Assembly: GCF_000003605.2 (NCBI RefSeq)
Contig: NW_003133346.1
Span: 360,946-390,549 of the forward strand
Direction of reading: 5' to 3'
DNA length: 29,604 nucleotides
Source of the DNA: Saccoglossus kowalevskii
Lineage: Eukaryota > Hemichordata > Enteropneusta > Harrimaniidae
The translations under genes and the position numbers were made by a program. This document shows positions 13,201-25,200 of the stretch, piece after piece. The stretch's first letter is position 1. Every line of letters starts with the position of its first letter. Below the pieces are notes generated by a model. That model saw nothing but the letters and a program-made list of their open reading frames with translations, did no database searches and was not told the DNA's origin.

Positions 13201-16200
13201 AATGTGTATACAATTTAGAAAAAATGCAGACAGAAAGTTCAATTCAATTGATTTTAATACCGGATTCTGCCGTAAAGTTGCCCAGGGCCATAAAACGGCA
13301 GTTTTATTTAAAAACAAATCATGCTGCTTTCCCATCAAAATCCAAGCCAAAAGATAGTACAACAACATCGGCAAATCTCTTCCGTACTGCGTTCAATAAC
13401 ATTAACATATTTAAATGAGTTATGGTATTTTGAACACATTGGCATCATTCATCGTTTTCATTGGTTAATTGTCGATATGACCTGTCAGGTCAAAGAACAT
13501 CGTCTCAGGTCAAACATGGCAGATATTCATTTCCACAGCATCGAGCGCTGAAAATGCGATCGGAATCATTCGCTTACGATGAAATAATTTGAAATTTATT
13601 TCCATTTCATAACAATTCAACGAATTTATTTTTTGCTCATTATTATAATCATTACTAATCAACAATTGTAAAACGCAGCATAGCCGGATTGCGATTCCGC
13701 GATCATTTGCTACTAAGCAATGCAGTTGAGTTCGTTTTTATTTGAAACTTATTTTAGAATATACTTTCGTTACTAATGAAATGAAACAAAATAATTGTAT
13801 TTGGCGCACGAAGTTCGTTAATGTTATTTTTTTGGTGAAAATTGCGCTGTCTACTTTTTAATCTAGCAAGAAAAAAATGTATCAACTTTTAGATTAGCTT
13901 CTGCAATAGTTTCTTTCGTTTTGGGTGGTCCAACTGCCGGTATTGAAAATCGGCGTAGGTGGGTTTTTCAATGAAAATATAAGCCCCCTAAAAATATTTG
14001 ATGATAATTTTTTGAAAATTAGAACCCCATATAAGGGCCCACCAGCCGTGAAACCACCCAGGGCAATTTTTCGGATGGGCGAATTTACGGCAGAATACGG
14101 TAGAAACAGTGTACGTCAGTATACAGTGATATTGTTTTGAATTTTGATATGAATAAAAGTATGTTTACAGCAGAAATGAATTAAAATGCCTTCAGGAAGA
14201 GGACAAGATGGCCCCAATGCTCTAAGCGGTTAACAATATTTTTGTTTTTAATATTACGATTGTACAATGTCAGGGTTCCATTATGAGCTTATAGTGTGTA
14301 CTGTATAGGGCTTGATTATTAGCTGGGTTGTATTTTTGCTTATTTAACTGACTTATTTTATTTTTCTTGTCATTTACAGGGTACCACAGGAGGGAACGCT
14401 CTGTTGCTTGGTAAAACTCACTGTACCGGTAGGACAACACTGACCAAGCTGGCTGCTTATGCTGCAAGATGCAAGTTGTACGAACCAAAGCCATCCTTTC
14501 GAGGGGACATGGCAGCGAATAGAATGAAACTCAGACAGTATATACGAGAATCTAGCAACATTGCTGGGTTACATGGGAAACCGGTGGTGCTGTTAGTACG
14601 GGATACATTAGGTGAACAATGCCTGGAAGACGTGTGTGCTGTGATGTCACAAGGTAGGAGGATTTCGGGATGAAATAGAAAAGTAATAATAACATGTGCA
14701 TAACATAATAACTGTAACATCAGGAATCTGCTTGTGATGTACTTTCAATAGTGGACATGAGATAAACTGGCACACAGTATTATCAGCCCCAATCCCTGAG
14801 ATTGGTATAAAACTCTGTGTTTGGGTATAAATATTTGTGGCTGCTGACCAATGTTAAACTAAGAAAAAATGTAATTTGATTTGTTTATTAATAATAAGCT
14901 GAATAAGAATCATAACCGTCAGTGTCATGTATGGTAGATATCTCACATAGAAGTGATGTGGTCACCTTCTGAAGCAAAAGGCTGCAGAAGTAACCATAAT
15001 CTAGGTATAAAAAGATGGCCCTGTTTTATAGCTAACATTCTCAACTTTTCACTTCTCATCAGGTACGCTACCCGGTCTGTACAGCGACGAAGAGATCGAA
15101 GAAATTGCCACTGCTATGCTGCCAGGGTCAAAGGGTGGGGGTCACAGAGGTCAGCGACTGGAGATGGCTGTAGAAAGATACTATCGTCGCGTTTGTAACA
15201 ATATGCACATCATTGTATGCATGGATTTCAGTGGTAAGTTGACGCTGAACTTGACAATGTCAAATAGGTCATTTGTCAGCTTTGATTAGTTTGATTTTGT
15301 AAAGAATTAATATCTATAATTTGAATGTTACAATAAACCATTAGAATACTAACACCCTCTACAAAACATTTCTCCCCCCCCACCCCATTTCTCCAGAAGT
15401 CGCATTAATATTCAACAAGCAAGAAAGTTCATTATGAAAGCGATGATTAAATCTTGACACAGAAAAGAACAGAGATGTACAACTCTGATGTAATGATGTT
15501 TGTCAAACATTTGCTGTTCATAACAGACAGTTATAGATGCAAACAACACATGTCTTTGCAATATGTCATGACTTTCTAATGTTATTTTCTGTTTTCACAG
15601 ATATAAACTACAGCAATTCTATTGAAATCTTGCGTCGTTTTCCTGCACTGCTGACACGTTGCTGCTGTGTCGATGTCTACTTCCCATGGTCCCATGAGGC
15701 ATTGGTCAGTGTTGCTCATCAGTGGATAAGACGGGACGCTATGGACAAATTTACTGGAAAGGTTGGTATATCATAAGATGTGTTATTATAGTATGTAGTC
15801 AGGTACAGCAGTGTGTGAATTGTTAGCTTAGCTATCACTATGATCTTACATGTCAAGCACATGTGTTAATATTATGACATGCTACTGGGGCAGCCACAGT
15901 TTTAATATTGCTCAGCATAAAATTTAGCACAAATTAATTCTTTAATTTGTCAGATAGTCATGAAATTAAGTTTCCCTGGTAAGGTCTACTAATAAAACAT
16001 TTGTAGCAGAAAAAATGTACGGTATGAACAAAACTGTATTCACCAATGCTGTGTCTGCTATCTTGTATTCCTTATAAAATAATATGTATGTTAATACTAT
16101 TAAAAGTGCTTAGGCTGAACTCAAGATTATATGTTATTCCATTGGGCTATCAAAAATAAAATTTGGGGTCACAGAACAGTAAATAAGTGTCAAAATTTCA

Positions 16201-19200
16201 TGGAAAATTGTTAAAATTTGCATTTTTACACAGGTTTCTATTTTGGAATAATTTTCTACATCTCAAAATTTTGCTAAATGATATTGGATGAAAATACACA
16301 TATGCATAAGATTATATGAAGTTAGTGTGTCTATTGTTACAATAAATCCAGTATACACTCAGCAGTAATCTCAATTTTTGGTTTAAGTGCGCTTCTATCA
16401 GATATGTGATTTCAGTAGAACAAATACAGTTTATCATAATATCATTATTATCGTGAAACTTAAAATGTAAAAAAAATTTACATTTTGTGATAATAATTTT
16501 TCATTGTATACTATGGATAGTTCTCTCTCATAATACATTGCACATATGTGCAGTAATAATCAGTAGTGCAAACTTCAGCTTAAACTACTCTAACATTCTT
16601 AACATTCTGTATTTCAGCTGTACAAAGTGCCCTGGCGATTGGATGACCCGGCAAGTCAGCTGTCTGCTGTGTGTAATGCTATGGCATACATCCACCAGTC
16701 TGCTGAGCACATGATAGAAGGGTTATTCAAAGCACAGTTCAAGTTCTACACACCGACCACATATCTGGAGTTCATTGACTTATTCAAACACATAGCATCC
16801 AAAATGGCTTCCCACCACCAGGTAATGAGGGGGAAAAAGAATTTTAAGAAATAAAAAATGAAACACCCTGCATCTTCGACACGAGTTTTCATAAATTATT
16901 CTTGTAAAAATTATGAATTTCAACCCTTTGAACAGCAAAGTAAATACTGTTGTCAAAACTTTTTTTCAAAATGTGGATGAAGATCTGAAATTATTCTAAT
17001 TTTTGTTCAAAACTAACCACAAAGCTATAGACTAGTAAATAAATAAGTGGAAAATGGTGCATCCAAATTTTGGTTAACACATAGCCTGCTTACACTGATT
17101 TCTTTCTTTTACTTTCGGTTGTACTTGTAGGCTTTTAGCAGATGATGTGTAAAGACATGTTATAGTTCCAAGATTTATGGTGGAATACTAAACGTTACAC
17201 ATTTAAAAGTTAAATAAATTGCTATTGTACAATGTTGTTCTGACTTGATTTATTTACTTCTAGAAAACTATCAGCACTTATGAGAGAGCACTGAGTCGAA
17301 TAGATGTAGCATATAATACTATTGACAGCTATAACAATGATGTTGGCAGAATGACTCCAATGTTACAGCAAGGTGCATCCAATGTAGATGACAAACGCAG
17401 AGAAGTTGAAGCCTTGAAGGAACTCTATCAAAAGGTATCTCAACACCCCCAAACTTGATTTTACAAAATATTTCTGCGACCAGTTTTTGTTTATGATGTT
17501 AATAATTCTCACTTTAATTTTTTAAGGCTAAAGAGGAATGTGCTCTGGATGAGGCGGAGATTGCTAAGATGTCGGCACCATTAGAACGGCGAAAAAAAGA
17601 AGCACAGGAGGAACAAGAAAAGGTGGGTTTGAAAATTCTTCTCAGCATGAACTGAGTTTATGCTGTATGTATTCATGTCAAGTTTCTTGTCATTGGTTTA
17701 AAACCAAATTTACTACAGATGCCTACTTGACAATACATAGAGAAACACGTCCATACATGCATGCATATATGCAGCCTAAAAATTAGTAATGTAAAACCAA
17801 GTTACAACCTTTCAGTTATCTGTGTATTTTAGTTAATAATTAATAGAGAATAGAATAGAATAGAATAGAATAGAATAGAATAGAATAGAATAGAATAGAA
17901 TAGAATAGAATAGAATAGAATAGAATAGAATAGAATAGAATAGAATAGAAATTACAAAATTTATGGCAATATTAATATTGCATGGTAAAATTCATACTAG
18001 TCTCCTGGTGTCCTGGTTGTACAATTAGGATTCATAATAAATTCATGAATGGTTTTGCTTAATTTCTGTTTTGTAGGTTGATCCTATCTATGATGCAGCA
18101 TTATCGGCACTCAAGAGTTTGAATCCTCTTGATGTAAATGAAATCCGGAGCTACAGAGTTCCACCGGCAATTGTTGTCAATGTAGTGAATGCATTGTGTC
18201 TTCTATTTAAACAACCCTATGAGTAAGTTTTATAGCCAATCACTCAGTGTTAGTGTTTCACTGAATAGACATACTTATGTATGTTGACCTCCAGAAATAT
18301 CACGCAAATCTATGCATGGTGATATTTTAAATTATATTTTGTGTGTTTCTTTATGTGTGTATGAATTAATATCACATTATTTATGTTTTATGAACATTTC
18401 TTGAATTTTCCAAAGAAACATGGATGCTAATATAGATTCAACATACTTGATACAAAACTGCAGCTGGCATAGTAAAATATCTGCCTAAATGTGCATATTT
18501 ATTCTGACCATAGGTAAATCAATGTAGACCACCACCCCCACCCTCTGTTCATGTAGCATGGCTGCTAAGCAACCCGAGAACAAGAAACTCAATTATTATT
18601 AGATCCTATTACCAATTTTTTAGTATGATAATTTAAGCTAGGGCCTAAAAGATGTTGCACTTTTTAGCTCCGCTGTCGACTTTGTCGAGCGGAGCTTATC
18701 ATATGAGTGATTGTCCGTCATCTGTCGTCCGTGTCAATGTTCTACTTGTTCGACTTCTTCTTGAAAACTATAAGCCTGAATACTTTGATACTTAGTGTAT
18801 ATGTACCTTGGGTAGACCTCTCTTAGATTTGTTCATTTCATGATGATATCTTCAATTCTCTAATTTTGATGAATATTTTTGTCATTTTTGGTAAAAAGTG
18901 ATATTTTCGACCTCTTGTTAAAAACCGCAATTCCAATTGCTTTGATATTACATATATGTATACTACATGTGGTCCCCTCTAAGATTTGTTCATTTCATGA
19001 TGATATCTTCAATTCTCTAATTTTGATGAATATTTTTGCAATTTTTGGTAAAAAGTGATATTTTTGACTTCTTGTTAAAAACCACAAGTCCGATTGCTTT
19101 TATATTACATATATAGGTACTACATGTAGACCTCTTTCAGATTGTTAATTTCGTGGTGATATCTTCAATTATCTAATTTTAATGATTATTTTTGTCATTT

Positions 19201-22200
19201 TTGGTGAAAAGTGATATTTTTGAATTTTTGTTAAAAACAGCAAGTCTACATATTGTTCATTTTCTAATGATAACGGCAGAGCTATCTCAGCCAAGACTCT
19301 GCTTGTTTATGTTTTACATGCACGCATGTACACAGTAAATCGTTGGAAAGAACTGAAATAAGTGTTGTTCGTCATTGTAGTATTCACATATACGTTTTGT
19401 GTTCCTGTTTAATAAAACAACTATAAGGACAATTATGACATATCTTGTGAACTAATGCTGATCAGTAAGTGACATTTGTTATCAGACAGTTGCATGCTGG
19501 TTGGCAGAAATGTAAACATATGACATCACAGTGCAGTGGCATATGCACTCAAGTGAACTACAATTGGAATATTGTCAACCATCACCACCAAAATCAGATT
19601 GAATATTCCTAATGTCCTAAATATTCTGAACTATGCGTTGATTATTGTGATAATTTGAGTTTCATTCACTGGTCATAGTGTTCAGTCACATAAGTGAATA
19701 CTTACAGGTATTTTTCATTGCAGTTGGGAAAGTGGTAAGGGTCTGCTCAACAGAGAGAATTTCTTCCAAGATTTGGAGTTCTATGACAAGGACAACATTC
19801 CGGAAGACATCTTCCAACGTTTGAACATACTGTTCATCCAGGATCCTGAATTCCGTCCCGAGGTGGTAGGGGAATCCAGTAAAGCAGCCTCTTCACTGTG
19901 TCTGTGGGTCCATGCCATTTATGCATACTCGGAAATTCATAGGAACTTGCAACCCAAACTGGAAGCAGTAGCTGATCAGGAAGCTAAAATAAATGAGGCA
20001 TGTTATGTATTAATCTGGGTATTCATGTCGCACAGTTGTCGTATAGCATGCATATGAATTTTGTGAAGATAAACAATGTTTTGTGTACATTTTGAATACA
20101 TCATATAAGGCATAACATGCTGCAAAGACTGTGACACTTTGGATATGATTGAAGGGTAACAAAGTTGGTGGTGCAAGGGGTCACATTATAAAGCAAGAAG
20201 ACAAAGACATTTTGATCTAGACAACTGAATGTAAACTTCTATATCTATTACAGTGATCTTGACGTACTACCAATTTAGTATATCCATTCACACCAGTCTT
20301 TATCCATTCACTTCATTTATTATTATATTGTTAAATTATGTGTGTGTTTTTTTTGTTCTCAGGCTCTGAGGGTGCTTGGCGAAAAACGAAAACGTTTTCA
20401 AGAAATTAAATATAAACTTGAGAATAAGATCCAAATGCAGCGAGATGCCATGCGGAGTGTAAGAAACATGGAAAAATCCATGAGGGTGAGTATTGCAATA
20501 CTAGGAAATCATGTGCAGACAAATAAACTTTTGATCAAAAATGGTTGATCTGACTATAATAAAAATATAGATGATTGATCACAAGATTGGATGTTGTCCC
20601 AAACCTTACCATAGTAATGAAACTTTGACATGGGATTGGCTCTTTGTAACTATAACTGCACTAGATTACTGTCTCACAGTATTTTGGCCGCAAGAGTAAA
20701 AAAACCTGTATGAGGTAATTGTATCATCTGATGCATTATTTGTAGAGCCATACTTAATGTAGCTATGAATGGCTTGCATTGATCAATGACGAAGATGTTC
20801 CAGAATTACAGAACCAACACTAGAGTAACACAGTAATGAAACCTATTTTTAAATTCAGGAAACCCAGAAACATATAGCAAAGGCAACCGCTTTGGTAGAT
20901 AACATGTCAACGCAAAATACTGAATGGAGATCAAGACTGTCACAGGCGCAGTATGAGTACAACACAGCTCCTGGTGATGCATTGATAGCTGCAGCATGTG
21001 TTTGCTATCATGGACCAATGGAACAATTTGCCAGAGATGTCCTAGTGCAAGACTGGATTGAAAGATGCAGAACTGGAAAGTTTGTCTTGCAATCTTTTGA
21101 AACTGAGCTACCTGTGGCGCAGTCTGTCACGCCAGCGCTAGAACTTGTCATCCAGGCAAACAAAGATGAGAAGCCAGGTTCTAGAAAAGGTTCTAGAGAG
21201 ACAAACAGTGCTGGAAGTACTAAACTAAAGCTGCAAGCAGAGGTTGAGGCAGAGTCTATTTATAGTGATGGTACTATTGACAGAGAAGAGACTCCTGACA
21301 CAGCTATTGGTAGTTTAGGATACAGCGATTTGCATGATGCATTAACACCAGCCAACATTGTGCAAATAAGAGATCCTTTTACACTGCAAGGTAGAACTCA
21401 TTTAAGTCTTGTTCTTTTCCATGCATGGTATGTTCTATGTTGTAACCAAATGGAAGAATGTATGAAATATTCTTCAAATCATATGTATGAATGGTCTAGT
21501 CATTGGTGGTGGTGGTGGAAAGGAGAGGATTTATGCTATTTTGAATCGGGTGACTTTTAGAAAATATAGACATTAAAATTAAAAGCCAGTTAGTTTGTTT
21601 GTATCCCGATATATTACTTTTATGTTTACTCTTATCATTGAAACCATAATAAGCCATAGTGTTGACTGATATACCATTATTAATTTAGTATGCAGTCACT
21701 GATTGGTTAACCTCCGTCTGCGTGGAAAACGCTGTAATGTTCTATTTCCCTTTTGAAAGTTAAACGGTAGTTCTGTTCTAGTTTTTAGTCCATGCTCAAC
21801 TGTGGGTCAGTTAGTTCATCATGTTTTATGGCATTCTACAAGTTTATGTATTCATCAGAAGTTTACACTTTCGTTTGAAGAGTTTTGTTCGCAAATAAAT
21901 GCAGTTTATATCAACAAATGATTCGTTAGGGTTCAAGTCTAAGTTGTTCCGCTGAAATCTAACTCAAGTTGGAATGTGGCCGACCGAATCCAACCACAAC
22001 TCTTTAGGGCTTAAACCACTAATTGAATTTCCATAGACGACAATGTTAACATATGACGAGATTGCTATATGAAAATGATGAACAAAGTTGAAAACATGGC
22101 TCAAAAATTGGAAATCAACATGCCAGTAATCAACCACATGAAAAAAACTAACATGTTGTCCAGCTCAAACTCTTACAAATCTCAGGTAAACAAGACACAC

Positions 22201-25200
22201 CTACTGTATTTGGATTGCACCTAGAGAAATCATTGGAAAAACACCAAGATTAGAACATCCAAATACACACAGAATAAACCCACAGGTACACAGTCGCTAA
22301 GTAGTAAACAAAAGACCACATGTTGGTCTCACCTTTGACCCAGGTGATTACCCCTTCAAACAGGGAGCACCTGAGAAAAAAAGATATTTAAAAAATTTCA
22401 TTGGCATTTAAATTGGCCATGAGCATCCATTGGTTGATTAGTGGCATGAGACCATTAATGATCACTGTAACACTGGTAGCAAATATTTATGAGCAATATG
22501 GATCAATGACCACATTATCTCATGTATAAATATTTGCAGATGTCTTGAGTTCTGTAGAAGAACAAGGTGACTGGTACCATCGTAGTATACCGCATGATAA
22601 CTTTGCTGTACAGAATGCGTTAATACTGCGTAGTTATGGCCGTGATGGTCGTTATAGTTGGCCTCTCATAATTGATCCTGACAACCAGGCTGGCTCATGG
22701 ATACAACTGTTACAGGAGACCATCAGATCAAATGATGATGTGGAAGAAGAGGCAACCAGAAAAATACCATTGTCAGGTACAGTTGATATTATTTAAGTCA
22801 TGTCTATTATTTATGGTTTAATGTGAGATATGGAAAATGTGAGAATCTATGATATGTCAGAATTGGCTGATTTATGGATTTATTTTTGACTGTTTGATTT
22901 ATTTATTCATTGATGGATTGCTTGACTTGATTGATTTGATTCATTTGTTGATTCATTGATTCATTGATTCATTCATTGATTCATTCATTCATTCATTCAA
23001 TATACTTACAGTCATAGATGAGAAATCAGAACCAGGTGATGTGGTTGTAGCAGCCACAGTGGCAGATGAAGTGCCAATCACAGACTGGGAATCCCATCCC
23101 CCTGATGATGATGGAGGCAGAGAAACAGGGTTTACCATTTCTACCATTGTTGAAACTGAGGGTGATCCTTTCACACCCAGAACAGTCACAAGGTCAGTGA
23201 ATTTAATTGTTTGTTTTTTTCAAATCAAAAAGCTTGATTTCTATCAAATTTATATTCAATTTATAAAATTAAAAATTGCCACCCTATTCGCATACTTAAT
23301 TTCACTTATTTCTCATCAATAGCTTTGGTGATGCTGTCACCCCAGCAACCACCCGTGATCCATACGCCGACAGTGAGACAGCCACTGACATCCATGGTGG
23401 CAGTGAGGTAGACATGTTTGAAGCCTGGGACATTGACATAGATACTGACCTGGAATTACCTATGGACAATCTGTGGATGGTCTCGGCTGATGATCCTAAT
23501 CTCAATTATAGAGTGGTGCACTCTGTGGCCTTTGGTTTGACTCTTGTGATCACTCACGTTGAGAGACTGCCACCGGACTATGCATTGTACGAACTTTTAC
23601 ATCGTAACATTACTGTTGATGTAGACGGCAAGCATCACATCAAGCTTGGTGGTAATGACTTTGATTATAATCCAGATTTCAGACTGTACCTGCTGACATC
23701 AGTACCTATACATATCAAAGGTAGGAATTTTGATTACGCTGAAATCATGCTTAATGATGTTTGATGCAGTTTCACTTTTGCAATGTACCTATGATAGGGT
23801 GCACAATTATTGCTGGTTTTTTGTATACAGTAACGTACAGAGGTGATTTGAAAATTTGGAAAAAAAGCATTTTATATCTCGAATTGTTAATTTTAGTGGG
23901 ATTTGGTATACATGTAACTCTCTGAATCTCTGTGCAAAATTATAGAAAACCTCAATATTTTCAGTCCAGAACTCTTCGGTATTACTGTGGTGTGAACTAT
24001 AAAAACTTAGATACATTTTCAAGAAGGTGATGACCGATTATTTATTTTCTTTAAGAAAACATGTGTTCTGTACAAACCCCATCATTATTTTGAGACTGTA
24101 TAAACATATAATTTTATTCTATTATTGCTAATAGATTATACACAGAGTAATCTCTTAGGGTACAACAAATTTGACAATTCTCAGTGTTATTGTAAAACTG
24201 AACATCTTTAATACCAGCTGAAACTCAATTTATCACCTGTGCAGATACTAAAAAGTTCACAAGCCCAAACATGCAACATACCCAATCAGAATCCTGCTGT
24301 CATAATCTATTAATGAAATAGTATGAGTCAAAAAACAAATTGACATCCACATTACCACAGTACAGTATATGGACAGTGAGATAATGTTACATACCGGTAG
24401 ACATCCATGTTTCTTAATTCACAAAACAAACTTTAATAGAGATCAGGGCTTGAAATTTGATTGCCTATATGTCGGCCCGTCTGAATGCCCTAATGGAAGC
24501 CATGGAAGCTATTACCTAAATGCCCAACCTGAGTGTAGATCAATGCTATTCAAATAAGTCAAACATTTCCTTCATAATTTCTATCTGTACAAGAAATTTT
24601 AGAATTTTTAGCCTTGAAATTGTTTGCCTTAATTCATGATACTGAAGTTTAAACTCAGAGAAACCATCTTTAATTGATAGCATGAACATTTCAAATCTGG
24701 TTCTTTTATTCCACAGGCACTGGGTTGTTACCACTGCCAATACAGCAATGTAGTGTTGTAGATTTGTCACTCAGTCAACAAGGTGTTTTTGATAAAGTCT
24801 TGAAGATTGTGTTGGATATAGAGCGCCCTGAATATGAAAACCAGTATAGATCTATAGAATCTGATCTGAAGCATTATCAACAGCAGTTAGAGAACACACA
24901 GGTAAGACTTAAACCAGTCTGTATAGTCTGACCAAACTGCATTTGATTAATCTGATGAATTTGAACAGACATCACATTCTGTTTTATGTGCAGATTAATC
25001 TGACACCAGGGTTCCGGGATATGTTTGATTTATTTTAATAACTTATTCAAACATTAGATTTTGTGCATGGTTACACGATAAGATCTATTTGCTCACTTTG
25101 ACCACAGGTAGCATAGCACAGACCAATGATTTTTATATCTCGAGTTTAAATCCTTCCTCGGATTGAACACAGAAAAGCTACCTTGAGTGTGAATACAGAG

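Noticed and set aside
21391-21560. Continuation of the exon 27 frame, including a run of five Trp
   Set aside because: It follows a good donor (AAG|GTAGAA) and has no dynein similarity, and exon 28 continues the AAA5 fold in the correct phase; read as intron.
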